Shown: piece after piece, positions 33,181 to 44,749 of the stretch
Position numbering within the stretch: position 1 is the first letter of the stretch
Layout of the letters: every line of letters starts with the position of its first letter
Source: Xestospongia muta
Taxonomy: Eukaryota; Porifera; Demospongiae; Haplosclerida; Petrosiidae
NCBI GenBank assembly: GCA_963693285.1
Contig: OY848928.1
Coordinates: 5,175,827 to 5,239,826, forward strand
Length of the DNA: 64,000 bases
Direction: 5' to 3'
Program-made: the position numbers and the translations under genes
The notes under the pieces: model-generated
Told to the model about the DNA's origin: nothing
Database searches by the model: none
Seen by the model: only the letters and a program-made list of their open reading frames with translations

Positions 33181-33335
33181 TCTCTAACTAACTAACAATT
33201 GATCCACACTGTACCTACCTGTGTGTGTGTATGAGACATAGAGGTTGAACTAATACAGTAATGATAGAGACTAACCTTTAATGCCTGAGAGACAAGATAA
33301 GTCCTACCAAAGTAAAAAGATAACTATTATTTTAA
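33181..33335 (-). pseudogene. Diverged second copy of ALDH8A1 exon 9/10 sequence fused to fragment A
   Basis: CACTGTACCTACCTGTGTG and GAGACTAACCTTTAATGCCTGAGAGACAAG align with the exon 10 acceptor and exon 9 end of ALDH8A1, but are joined directly to broken exon 4. The same chimeric junction recurs after fragments B and C. Confidence 0.65.
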
Positions 33336-33536
33336 ATAGAAATATGACATTTTTTATAACATATCATTACTATAAATAACAGGGGAAGTCATTACTATAA
33401 ATAGTACATGCTATTAATAGAATTATCATGTGATCGTTTATTTAATGTTATATATATCCAATGTATAATAATTGCAAGGTAAAATATTAATACAATATTA
33501 TTTTGTGTCTATTTTCTCCTTTTGTCTAGTAATACA

Positions 33537-35699
33537 ATGGCTACTATTACTACTGAACCTGACTTCTGTGATCCTCCATGTAGTACTACCTCCTACTTAT
33601 GTTCTCATAAACAACCACACCCCTATAATGACCCTCGTCTCCTTTCCTGTCTTCATTCCTTCTGTAAGACATGTTTAATAGATCTTGTTAACTCAACCAA
33701 TACTACTATCATATGTCCTACCTGTTATGAACCAACATTACTTCCTAATAACTCTGGAGTTGATAACCTACCATGTAATCTCAGACTGGTCCATGAAATA
33801 GAGGCTACTACCATCGTTGCTAAGGCTAATTCTATTGTCTGTGAAGGATGTGTAACTGATCAACCAGCAATAGTCTACTGTGTTGACTGTGAGGAATTTA
33901 TTTGTAAAGACTGTGAGGATATACATAAAAGGAGAAGGAATATGCTTTATCATGAACTACTCCAAGTTGGTGATCTCAATGTATCTTCTCTTCTAACTAA
34001 AAGTAAACCATCATTATGTCCTCATCATCCTAAAGAACCACTAGACCTTTACTGTCAAGTGTGTCATACTATTACCTGTCGATTATGTGTTCTTACTGGT
34101 AATGTTGGTCATACTTGTACTGACCTTGATCAGGTAGCTGATAATAACAAACAAGAACTACAACAATGTCTGCTACTACTGACTACTGCTATATCAGAGC
34201 TACAGTCCTCTCAGGAGAAGAACACTGCTGCTCAACTTCAGTTGAAAGAGAATACAGAACATGTAAAAGCAGTTATTGAATCAGCTTTTGAAGCTCTCTA
34301 CACTGCTCTTAGGAAACGTAAGGAGAAACTTATTCAAAGATTACTCAAGGTATCTTCTGTCAAACAATATAGACTAAAGATAAAGAAAGATCAAATAGTG
34401 AGAGTAGCAGAGAAGTTGAGTTCATCAGTTAATGTAATTGAGTCAACAGTAGCTACTTACACATCAGCAGAATTAGTGTCAGTCTGTGACACACTCAAAA
34501 CTTACCTCCATAAAAAGATCAACCACTATGATGTCAATATTACTCAGTCTCCCAGTGTTAGTAGCAGTGAGATTAAGTTCTCTGTAGATCCAAAGGTTCT
34601 TGTAACTGAGATAAATCAGTTTGGAGAAGTAGAATCTACTGTTGATCCATCTTCTAGTGTCATCATTGGTCCACAGATATCTCGAGTTATTGCTGGTAAG
34701 AAACATACCATTATTCTAGAAACTAAAGATAAGAAAGGTGGTCGTTGTTGTGAGGGAGGAGAGGAGGTCAAGGTGACATTAGTAGACAAAAATAAAAGTG
34801 ATCACTCAATCAATGGAACTGTACTGGACAAGGGTACTGGTCAATATGAGTTATCTTTGACTCCACCCTCTCCTGGTACATATGAGGTTCATGTAGCTAT
34901 TGATAATGAACACATCAAGAACAGTCCATTTACACTGTATGCTAGACCATATTGAGATTATCATCAACTGAAGGAACCTGTGAGAGTGTATGAGACAAAA
35001 CAGATTCCACATTGTATATGTACTTCATCTGATGGAACTATGTATGTCGCATGTCATACTACAGTATACAAATATAAGAAAGATGGAAGTCTAATAGCTC
35101 GTATTGGTATAGATGAAGGTACTGTTAAATTTAAACCATACAACTGGAGTATAGCTGTTAAAGGAGATGTTTTATATGTTGCTAACGATGGTGTAAATAA
35201 GATCATTAAACTAACTACCACTGGAAAGTTAATAGGACAATTTGGAAAATTTCAATGTGTTAGAGGTATAATAATGGATGAAGAGGGCAGAATTTATGTT
35301 GCTGATAATAAGTGTATCCACATCTTTAATTCTGATGAAACTATTTTGAAAACTATAAAGTGTGGGACAGACATCAAAGAGCTTGCTTTAGATCCCAGTG
35401 GTAATATTCATGTTACCTGTCGTAATGAAGGTTGTGTTGCAGTTTATTCTCAGACTAGTGAATATCTTAGAGATTATGGCCAAGAACAGTTGCAAGATCC
35501 GTTTGGTATAACAGTAGATGAGGAAGGATATAGTTTAGTGAGTGAGTACAGAGATGGTGGTCAACTCAAGATCTTCAGTCCTGAGGGTAAACTAATTCAT
35601 AGTGTAGGTAATTTACGATGTAGTGGTGGTGTGTGTATTGATAATGACTCTAACATTTTTGTTATTAGTGAAAGTGATAAAAAAGTTTACAAGTTTTAA
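33537..35699 (+). pseudogene. TRIM-NHL copy 2, one premature stop
   Basis: The reading frame is the same length class as copies 1, 3 and 5 and is open except for TGA at 34953-34955, where the other copies have CGA (Arg, in ARPYRDY). The stop falls exactly between the filamin repeat and the NHL propeller. Upstream codes for a complete RING, B-box, coiled-coil, filamin protein of 472 residues; downstream the 248-codon NHL part stays open in the same frame. C-to-T change at a CpG explains it. It may be a very young pseudogene or a gene now making an NHL-less protein. Promoter TATAAATAG at 33396 and the 5' UTR intron are preserved. Confidence 0.85.
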
Positions 35700-35751
35700 G
35701 TGTTATTATCAATGACTAGTTTAATTTTAAGACATTTTTGTAATTATAAAT

Positions 35752-36986
35752 TCAATGTTTAATACAGACAGTCTTTGACTTCAGTGTAAAAATCCAATGA
35801 ATCTTTGAGACCTTCCCGTCCAATACCAGAATACTTACAACCACCAAATGGTACATTGAGACCTCTAATTAACCAACAGTTCACCCACACAGTACCTACC
35901 TGAGAGAAAGAGGGGGAGGTATGAATTTACCCAATGATGGAGACTAACCTCTAGTGCCTGAGAGACACGATGAGTTCTACCAGAGTTCTCTGTCCACAGA
36001 CTAGCACATTCCATATTTAACAGAGTTAGCTCTTTGGATTACCTAATAAATGAGAACACACATATAGAATATATTAGATAAGATATATATCTCCTGACTT
36101 CTTCTTCAGTTTTAAATGGTACAATACAAGTTACTGGTCCAAATATCTCTTCAGTCATTAATGGACTCTCATCAGAAACATTAGTGATTACCATAGGACG
36201 CATGAAGTAACCCTAAGGAATACAATAAGGACAGATAAAGAGTATATAACAATACTGACATTTTTATTTTTGTCAGGTAGATGTAGTTCTAATCCACAAT
36301 GGATGGTACAGCCCTCCTTCTTAGCTAGCTCAACATAAGACTGAACCTTTAATATATATTAACTGATAATGTAGATTGTAAGTTGAGGCAGACCTTTGAT
36401 AAATGTTCTTTAGTATTAAGTGCACCTAACATGTTATTAGAATCATCTGGATCACCAACTTTAATATTTCTATAATAAATCATTAATAAAGTTAGCATTA
36501 CTAATAGAGGCTATACTATATATTATATGAACTAGTACTTACTTGGCCAGCTGTACATACTGTCCACAAATGTATCAAAGATGTCCTCCTGGACAAAGAT
36601 ACATGATGTTGTCAGACACACCTCTCCCTGATTAATAAATGCAGACCTAATCATTACTGGTAGACACTTATCAAGATTGACATCAGCAAAAACAATACCA
36701 TTTTTACTGCAAAGCTAAAATAGTGTAGGCAAATTTGATTGGCAGGTAATTCTATAGTCTGGCTAACCTCAAGTGGTAATTTTTTATAGTATGGTGCTGA
36801 GACTCGAATTCTTTCTCCAGTAGCTGTACTACCAGTAAAGGAGATTATAGGAACATCTGGATGAGTAACAAGAGATCTCTAACAATTGATTCACACTGTA
36901 CCTACCTGTGTGTGTTGTGTGTGTGTGAGAGAGAGTGAGTGAGTGAGAGTGAGAGAGTGAGTGAGTGAGTGAGTGAGTGAGTGAGT

Positions 36987-37061
<75 letters not shown>

Positions 37062-37130
37062 TGAACTAATACAGTAACTATAGAGACTAACCTTTAGTGA
37101 CTGAGAGACACGATAAGCTCTATCAAAGTA
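35752..37130 (-). pseudogene. ALDH8A1 pseudogene fragment B plus rearranged tail
   Basis: Exons 10 to 4 (part) up to about 36875, then the diverged exon 9/10 block. Several small deletions break the frame (for example in exon 5, around 36700, and exon 4, around 36805). A long (GA)n tract at 36927-37060 has expanded inside the rearranged block. Confidence 0.85.
36927..37060. repeat. (GTGA)n/(GA)n microsatellite
   Basis: GTGAGTGA units grade into pure GA. It replaces the short TGTGTGTATGAGACATAGAG found at the same point in fragments A and C. Confidence 0.95.
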
Positions 37131-37333
37131 AAAGATAACTATTATAGTATAAATAGAAATATGACATATTTTATAACAGGAGAGGTCATTACTATAAATA
37201 GTACATGCTATTAATAGAATTATCATGTGATCGTTTATTTAATACTATATATATCCAATATATAATAATTGTAAGGTAAAATATTAACACAATATTATTT
37301 TGTGTCTATTCTCTCCCTCTGTCTAGTAATACA

Positions 37334-39514
37334 ATGGCCACTACTATTACTATTGAACCTGACTCCTGTGATTCTCCATGTAGTACTACCTCCTACCTAT
37401 GTTCTCATAATCAACCACACCCCTATAATGACCCTCATCTCCTCTCCTGTCTTCATTCCTTCTGTAAGACATGTTTAACAGATCTTGTTAACTCAACCAA
37501 TACTACTATCATATGTCCTACCTGTTATGAACCAACATTACTTCCTAATAACTCTGGAGTTGATGACCTGCCATGTAATCTCAGATTGGTCCATGAAATA
37601 GAGGCTGCTATCATCATTGCTAAGGCTAATTCTTCATCTATTACTTGTGAAGGATGTATCACTGATCAACCAGCAATAGCATACTGTGTTGACTGTGAGG
37701 AATTTATATGTACTGATTGTGAAGGTACACATAAAAGGAGAAGAAATTTACTTCATCATGAACTACTCCGCATCAACCATCTTAACATATCTTCCCTTCT
37801 AACTAAAACCAAACCATTATTCTGTCCTCATCATCCTAAAGAACCACTAGACCTTTACTGTCAAGTGTGCCATACTATTACCTGTCGATTATGTGTTCAT
37901 ACTGGTCATGTTGGTCATACTTGTACTGACCTTGATCAGGTAGCTGACAGTAACAAACAAGAACTACAACAATGTCTGCTACCACTGACTACTGCAATAT
38001 CAGAGCTACAGTCCTCTCAGGAGAAGAACACAGCTGCTCAACTTCAATTGAAAGAGAATACAGAACATGTAAAAGCAGTTATTGAAACAACTTTTGAAGC
38101 TCTCTACACTGCTCTTAGAAAACGTAAGGAGAAACTTCTTCAAAAATTACACAAAGTGTCTTCTATCAAGCAAACTAAACTAAAGATGACGAGAGATGAT
38201 ATAGTGAGAGCAGCAGAGAAGTTGAGTTCATCGGTTAATGTAATTGAGTCAACAATAGCTACTTACACATCAGCAGAATTAGTGTCAGTCTGTGACACAC
38301 TCAAAACCTACCTCGATAAAAAGATCAACCACTATGATGTCAATATTACTCAGTCTCCCAGTGTTAGTAGCAGTGAGATTAAGTTCTTTGTAGATCCAAA
38401 GGTTCTTATAACTGAGGTAGATCAGTTTGGAGAGGTAGAATCTACTGTTGATCCATCTTCTAGTGTCATCATTAGTCCACAGATATCTCGAGTTATTGCT
38501 GGTAAGAAATGTACAGTTATTTTAGAGACTAGAAATAAGATAGGTGGTCATTCTGATGAGGGAGGAGAGAAGGTCAAGGTGACATTAGTTGATAAAGTTA
38601 AAAGAGATCACTCAATCAATGGAACAGTACTGGACAATGGTACTGGTCAATATGAGTTATCTGTGACTCCACCCTCTCCTGGTACATATGAGGTTCATGT
38701 AACTATTGATAATGAACACATCAAAAATAGTCCATTTACACTGTATGCTAGACCATATCGAGATTATCATCAACTGAAGGAACCTGTTGCTGTGTTTAAG
38801 ACTAGTAGATCAAACCAGAAACCACACTGTGTATGTACTTCATCTGATGGAACTGTGTATGTCGCATGTAGTACTGCAGTATACAAATATAATAAAGATG
38901 GAAGTCTAATAGCTCGTATTGGTGTAGATGAAGGTACTGTTGAATTTAAACAATTCAACTGGGGTATAGCTGTTAAAGGAAATGTTTTATATGTTGCTAA
39001 CAGTGGTGTAAATAAGATCGTTAAATTAAATACCACTGGAGAGTTTATAAGACAATTTGGAGAATTTAATCAAATTTGTGGTTTTTCAATAGATAAAGAG
39101 GGCAAGATTTTTGTTGGTGATAACAATAGTGTTCACATTTTTAACTCTGATGAAACCATCCTGAGGACTATAAAATGTGAAACATATGTCAGAGGTCTTG
39201 CTTTAGATCACAGTGGTAATATTCATGTTACATGTCATTATAAAGATTATGTTGCAGTTTTTTCTCAGACTGGTGAAAATCTTAGAGATTATGGCAAAGG
39301 ACAGTTGCAAAATCCATTTGGTATAGCAGTAGATGAGGAAGGATATAGTTTAGTAAGTGAGTGCAAATATGGTGGTCAACTCAAGATCTTCAGTCCTGAA
39401 GGTAAACTAATTCATAGTGTAGGTAATTTACAATTTAGTTCTGGTGTGTGTATTGATAATAACTCTAATATTTTTGTTACTAGTGAAATTAATATGAAAG
39501 TTTATAAGTTTTAA
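37334..39514 (+). CDS. TRIM-NHL protein, array copy 3 (intact)
   Basis: 726 residues in one coding exon, same domain order as copy 1. It is the most diverged intact copy: the first B-box region has extra Ser residues and substitutions (ANSSSITCEGC, CTDCEGTHKRRRNLLHHELL), and the filamin-NHL junction reads AVFKTSRSNQKPHCVCTSSD, a few residues longer than copy 1. All zinc ligands of RING and B-boxes appear present and all NHL blades are open. TATAAATAG at 37193 and the 5' UTR intron (acceptor GTCTAG) are conserved. Family role as for copy 1; substrate-binding NHL surfaces probably differ. Confidence 0.92.
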   Translation: MATTITIEPDSCDSPCSTTSYLCSHNQPHPYNDPHLLSCLHSFCKTCLTDLVNSTNTTIICPTCYEPTLLPNNSGVDDLPCNLRLVHEIEAAIIIAKANSSSITCEGCITDQPAIAYCVDCEEFICTDCEGTHKRRRNLLHHELLRINHLNISSLLTKTKPLFCPHHPKEPLDLYCQVCHTITCRLCVHTGHVGHTCTDLDQVADSNKQELQQCLLPLTTAISELQSSQEKNTAAQLQLKENTEHVKAVIETTFEALYTALRKRKEKLLQKLHKVSSIKQTKLKMTRDDIVRAAEKLSSSVNVIESTIATYTSAELVSVCDTLKTYLDKKINHYDVNITQSPSVSSSEIKFFVDPKVLITEVDQFGEVESTVDPSSSVIISPQISRVIAGKKCTVILETRNKIGGHSDEGGEKVKVTLVDKVKRDHSINGTVLDNGTGQYELSVTPPSPGTYEVHVTIDNEHIKNSPFTLYARPYRDYHQLKEPVAVFKTSRSNQKPHCVCTSSDGTVYVACSTAVYKYNKDGSLIARIGVDEGTVEFKQFNWGIAVKGNVLYVANSGVNKIVKLNTTGEFIRQFGEFNQICGFSIDKEGKIFVGDNNSVHIFNSDETILRTIKCETYVRGLALDHSGNIHVTCHYKDYVAVFSQTGENLRDYGKGQLQNPFGIAVDEEGYSLVSECKYGGQLKIFSPEGKLIHSVGNLQFSSGVCIDNNSNIFVTSEINMKVYKF

Positions 39515-39576
39515 GTGTTATTTTATTATTAATGACATTAGTTATTAATTTTAAGACATTTTTTGTAATTATAAAT

Positions 39577-40850
39577 TCAATGTTTAATACAGACAGTTTT
39601 GACTTCAGTGTAAAAATCCAATGAATCTTTGAGACCTTCCCGTCCAATACCAGAATACTTACAACCACCAAATGGTACATTGAGACCTCTAATTAACCAA
39701 CAGTTCACCCACACAGTACCTACCTGAGAGAAAGAGGGGATGGTATGAACTTACCCAATGATGGAGACTAACCTCTAGTGCCTGAGAGACACGATGAGTT
39801 CTACCAGAGTTCTCTGTCCACAGACTAGCACATAATCCATATTTAACAGAGTTAGCTCTTTGGATTACCTAATAAATGAGAACACATATAGAATGTATTA
39901 AATAAAAATATATATCTCCTGACTTCTTCTTCAGTTTTAAATGGTACAATACAAGTTACTGGTCCAAATATCTCTTCAGTCATTAATGGACTCTCATCAG
40001 AAACATTAGTGATTACCATAGGACGCATGAAGTAACCCTATGGAATACAATAAGGTCAGATAAAGAGTATATAACAATACTGACATTTTTATTTTTGTCA
40101 GGTAGATGTAGTTCTTCTAATCCACAATGGATGGTACAGCCCTCCTTCTTAGCTAGCTCAACATAAGACTGAACCTTTAATATGTATTAACTGATAATGT
40201 AGATTGTAAGTTGAGGCAGACCTTTGCTAAATGTTCTTTAGTATTAAGTGCACCTAACATGTTATTAGAATCTTCTGGATCACCAACTTTATATTTCTAT
40301 AATAAATTATTAATAAAGTTAGCATTACTAATAGAGACTGTACTATATATTATATGATGAACTAGTACTTACTTGGCCAGCTGTACATATCTGTCCACAA
40401 ATGTATCAAAGATGTCCTCCTGGACAAAGATACATGATGTTGTCAGACACACCTCTCCCTGATTAATAAATGCAGACCTAAATCACTTATCAAGATTGAC
40501 ATCAGTAAAGACAATACTGGCATTTTTACCGCCAAGCTGGAATAGTATAGGCAAATTTGATTGGTGGGTATTTCTATAGTCTGGCTAACCTCAAGTGATA
40601 ATGTTTTACAGTATGGTGCTGAGACTCACTGTATTCTCTCTCCAGTAGCTGTACTACCAGACTACCAGTAAAGGAGATTATAGGAACATCTGGATGAGTA
40701 ACAAGGATCTCTAACTAACTAACAATTGATCCACACTGTACCTACCTGTGTGTGTGTATGAGACATAGAGGTTGAACTAATACAGTAATGATAGAGACTA
40801 ACCTTTAATGCCTGAGAGACAAGATAAGTCCTACCAAAGTAAAAAGATAA
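39577..40850 (-). pseudogene. ALDH8A1 pseudogene fragment C plus rearranged tail
   Basis: Exons 10 to 4 (part) to about 40710, followed by the exon 9/10-derived block. It shares the exon 4 TGA (40626-40628) with fragment A, and carries a duplication in exon 4 (ACCAGACTACCAG) and a deletion in exon 5 around 40480. Confidence 0.85.
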
Positions 40851-41067
40851 CTATTATTATAAATAGAAATATGACATTTTTTATAACAGGGGAGATCATT
40901 ACTATAAATAACAGGGGAAGTCATTACTATAAATAGTACATGCTATTAATAGAATTATCATGTGATCGTTTATTTAATGCTATATATATCCAATATATAA
41001 TAATTGCAAGGTAAAATATTAATACAATATTATTTTGTGTCTATTCCTCCCTCTGTCTAGTAATACA

Positions 41068-43230
41068 ATGGCCACTACTATTACTACTGAACCTGACTCC
41101 TGTGATCCTCCTTGTAGTACTACCTCCTACTTATGTTCTCATAAACAACCACACCCCTATAATGACCCTCGTCTCCTCTCCTGTCTTCATTCCTTCTGTA
41201 AGACATGTTTAACAGATCTTGTTAACTCAACCAATACTACTATCATATGTCCTACCTGTTATGAACCAACATTACTTCCTAATAACTCTGGAGTTGATAG
41301 CCTACCATCTAATCTCAGATTGGTCCATGAAATAGAGGCTACTACCATCATTGCTAAGGCTAATTCTATTGTCTGTGAAGGATGTATCACTGATCAACCA
41401 GCAATAGTCTACTGTGTTGACTGTGAGGAATTTATTTGTAAAGACTGTGAGGATATACATAAAAGGAGAAGGAATATGCTTTATCATGAACTACTCCAAG
41501 TTGGTGATCTCAATGTATCTTCCCTTCTAACTAAAACCAAACCATCATTCTGTCCTCATCATCCTAAAGAACCACTAGACCTTTACTGTCAAGTGTGTCA
41601 TACTATTACCTGTCGATTATGTGTTCTTACTGGTCATGTTGGTCATACTTGTAGCTGACAGTAACAAACAAGAACTACAACAATGTCTGCTACCACTGAC
41701 TACTGCTATATCAGAGCTACAGTCCTCTCAGGAGAAGAACACTGCTGCTCAACTTTAATTGAAAGAGAATACAGAACATGTAAAAGCAGCTATTGAATCA
41801 GCTTTTGAAGCCTCTACACTGCTCTTAGAAAATGTAAGGAGAAACTTCTTCAAAAATTACACAAAGTATCTTCTATCAAACAAACTAGACTAAAGATGAA
41901 GAGAGATGAAATAGTGAGAGCAGCAGAGAAGTTGAGTTCATCAGTTAATGTAATTGAGTCAACAGTAGCTGCTTACACATCAGCAGAATTAGTGTCAGTC
42001 TGTGACACTCTCAAAACCTACCTCCAAAAAAAGATCAACCACTATGATGTCATTATTACTCAGTCTCCCAGTGTTAGTAGCAGTGAGATTGAGTTCTCTG
42101 TAGATCCAAAGGTTCTTGTAACTGAGATTAATCAGTTTGGAGAAGTAGAATCTACTGTTGATCCATCTTCTAGTGTCATCATTGGTCGACAGATATCTCG
42201 AGTTATTGCTGGTAAGAAACATACCATTATTCTAGAGACTAGAGATGAGATAGTTGGTCATTGTGATGAAGGGGGAGAGGAGGTCAAGGTGACATTAGTA
42301 GACAAAAATAAAAGCGATCACTCAATCAATGGAACAGTACTGGACAAAGGTACTGGTCAATATGAGTTGTCTTTGACTCCACCGTTTCCTGGTACATATG
42401 AGGTTCATGTAACTATTAATAATGAACACATCAAGAATAGTCCATTTACACTGTATGCTAGACCATATCGAGATTATTGTCAACTGAAGGAGCCAGTTGC
42501 TGTGTTTAAGACTGATAGATCAAACCAGAAACCACATTGTATATGTACTTCATCTGATGGAACTGTGTATGTCGCATGTAGTACTGCAGTATACAAATAT
42601 AATAAAGATGGAAGTCTAATAGCTCGTATTGGTGTCGATGAAGGTACTGCTAAATTTAAACCATACAACTGGGGTATAGCAGTTAAAGGAGATGTTTTAT
42701 ATGTTGTTAACGATGGTGTAAATAAGATCATTAAACTAACTACCACTGGAAAGTTAATAGGACAATTTGGAGAATTTCAAAGTGTTTGGGGTATAATAAT
42801 GGATGTAGAGGACAAGATGTATGTTACTGATAACAACAATGTCCATATTTTTAACTCTGATGAAACCATCATGAGGACTATAAAGTGTGAGAGTGGGACA
42901 GACATCAAAGGTCTTGCTTTAGATCCCAGTAGTAATTTTCATGTTACCTGTCGTAATGAAGGTTGTGTTGCAGTTTATTCTCAGACTGGTAAATATCTTA
43001 GAGATTATGGCAAAGGACAGTTGCAAGATCCGTTTGGTATAACAGTAGATGAGGAAGGATATAGTTTAGTGAGTGAGTGCATACGTGGTGGTCAACTCAA
43101 GATCTTTAGTCCTGAGGGTAAACTAATTCATAGTGTAGGTAATTTACGATATAGTACTGGTGTGTGTATTGATAATAACTCTAATATTTTTGTTACTAGT
43201 GAAATTAATATGAAAGTTTATAAGTTTTAA
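41068..43230 (+). pseudogene. TRIM-NHL copy 4, multiply disrupted
   Basis: Opens normally at ATG 41068 through the RING and B-boxes, then a 17-bp deletion at about 41652 (between CTTGTA and GCTGAC) shifts the frame to an immediate TGA (41656-41658). In the original frame a CAA has become TAA (41756-41758). A 1-bp deletion near 41811 brings the total to 18 bp, so the downstream coiled coil, filamin and NHL regions are again in phase and open to 43230. Several disabling lesions make this a clear pseudogene, though a truncated 196-residue RING/B-box product is possible. Its NHL half resembles copy 3 (VFKTDRSNQKPHC). Confidence 0.9.
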
Positions 43231-43291
43231 GTGTTATTTTATTATTAATGACATTAGTTATTAATTTTAAGACATTTTTGTAATTATAAAT

Positions 43292-44255
43292 TCAATGTTT
43301 AATACAGACAGTCTTTGACTTCAGTGTAAAAATCCAATGAATCTTTGAGACCTTCCCGTCCAATACCAGAATACTTACAACCACCAAATGGTACATTGAG
43401 ACCTCTAATTAACCAACAGTTCACCCACACAGTACCTACCTGAGAGAAAGAGGGGATGGTATGAACTTACCCAATGATGGAGACTAACTTCTAGTGCCTG
43501 AGAGACACGATGAGTTCTACCAGAGTTCTCTGTCTACAGACTAGCACATAATCCATATTTAACAGAGTTAGCTCTTTGGATTACCTAATAAATGAGAACA
43601 CACACATATAGAATGTATTAGATAAAATATATATTTCCTGACTTCTTCTTCAGTTTTAAATGGTACAATACAAGTTACTGGTCCAAATATCTCTTCAGTC
43701 ATTAATCGACTCTCATCAGAAACATTAGTGATTACCATAGGACGCATGAAGTAACCCTAAGGAATACAATAAGGACAGATAAAGAGTATATAACAATACT
43801 GACATTTTTATTTTTGTCAGGTAGATGTAGTTCTTCTAATCCACAATGGATGGTACAGCCCTCCTTCTTAGCTAGCTCAACATAAGACTGAACCTTTAAT
43901 ATATATTAACTGATAATGTAGATTGTAAGTTGAGGCAGACCTTTGCTAAATGTTCTTTAGTATTAAGTGCACCTAACATGTTATTAGAATCTTCTGGATC
44001 ACCAACTTTAATATTTCTATAATAAATCATTAATAAAGTTAGCATTACTAATAGAGACTGTACTATATATTGTTTGATGAACTAGTGCTTACTTGGCCAG
44101 CTGTACATATCTGTCCACAAATGTATCAAAGATGTCCTCCTGGACAAAGATACGTGATGTTGTCAGACACACCTCTCTAATAAATGCAGACCAAATCATT
44201 ACTGGTAGAAAATTATCAAGATTGACATCAGCAAAAACAATACCGGCATTTTTTT
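43292..44255 (-). pseudogene. ALDH8A1 pseudogene fragment D, cut inside exon 5
   Basis: Exons 10 to 5 (part); exon 5 has a small deletion near 44180. Homology stops at a T-rich junction (44249-44264), where sequence copied from the PTP4A-TRIM1 interval begins. It lacks the rearranged exon 9/10 tail of fragments A-C. Confidence 0.85.
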
Positions 44256-44264
44256 TTATTTTTT

Positions 44265-44749
44265 AGCAAATGTAGGATCATGTGACTAGCACATGACATC
44301 TATATGATCACCTCCACAAATATACCATTGATCTGTTGTTGAGGTCATTGATGGCTACATTGGGGTAGCCCCTATAATTAATGAACTTAATTATTAACTT
44401 TGTCTTGAGGTAAAATTGCTATTTCAATCATGCACCATTATTAATTATTATTATAAGAGCAAAATTGTTTCAAATGTGTATGTGTATTATATTATTAATT
44501 ATTAGTAAATAAAGTTATTTGTTATTTTATTATCACAGATGTAGATTTATTTCTTGTAAATGTTTTATTGTAAAAATGCTATTTATTATAACCTCTATGG
44601 TATGCTGTTACTATAAATAGACTGTGCTATTAATAGCACTATCATGTGACTGTTTACTTAGTGCTGTGTGGAGCAAAATAGTTCACCAAGGTAAGGATAG
44701 TGGTGTATTATTGTTTAATGTCTATTCTCTCCTTCTTTCTAGTAATACA
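44265..44749. repeat. Copy of the PTP4A 3' end and TRIM1 upstream region
   Basis: Nearly identical to 29329-29822, apart from a 9-bp net deletion close to the 5' UTR donor. It starts within the last PTP4A exon (final codons S-K-C-R-I-M-stop at 44265-44285), runs through its 3' flank, and includes the TRIM1-type TATA box (44612) and 5' UTR intron. Confidence 0.92.

Noticed and set aside
44624..44749. N-terminal extension of TRIM copy 5
   Set aside because: The extension crosses the promoter and the conserved 5' UTR intron acceptor; the homologous ATG at 44750 is used.
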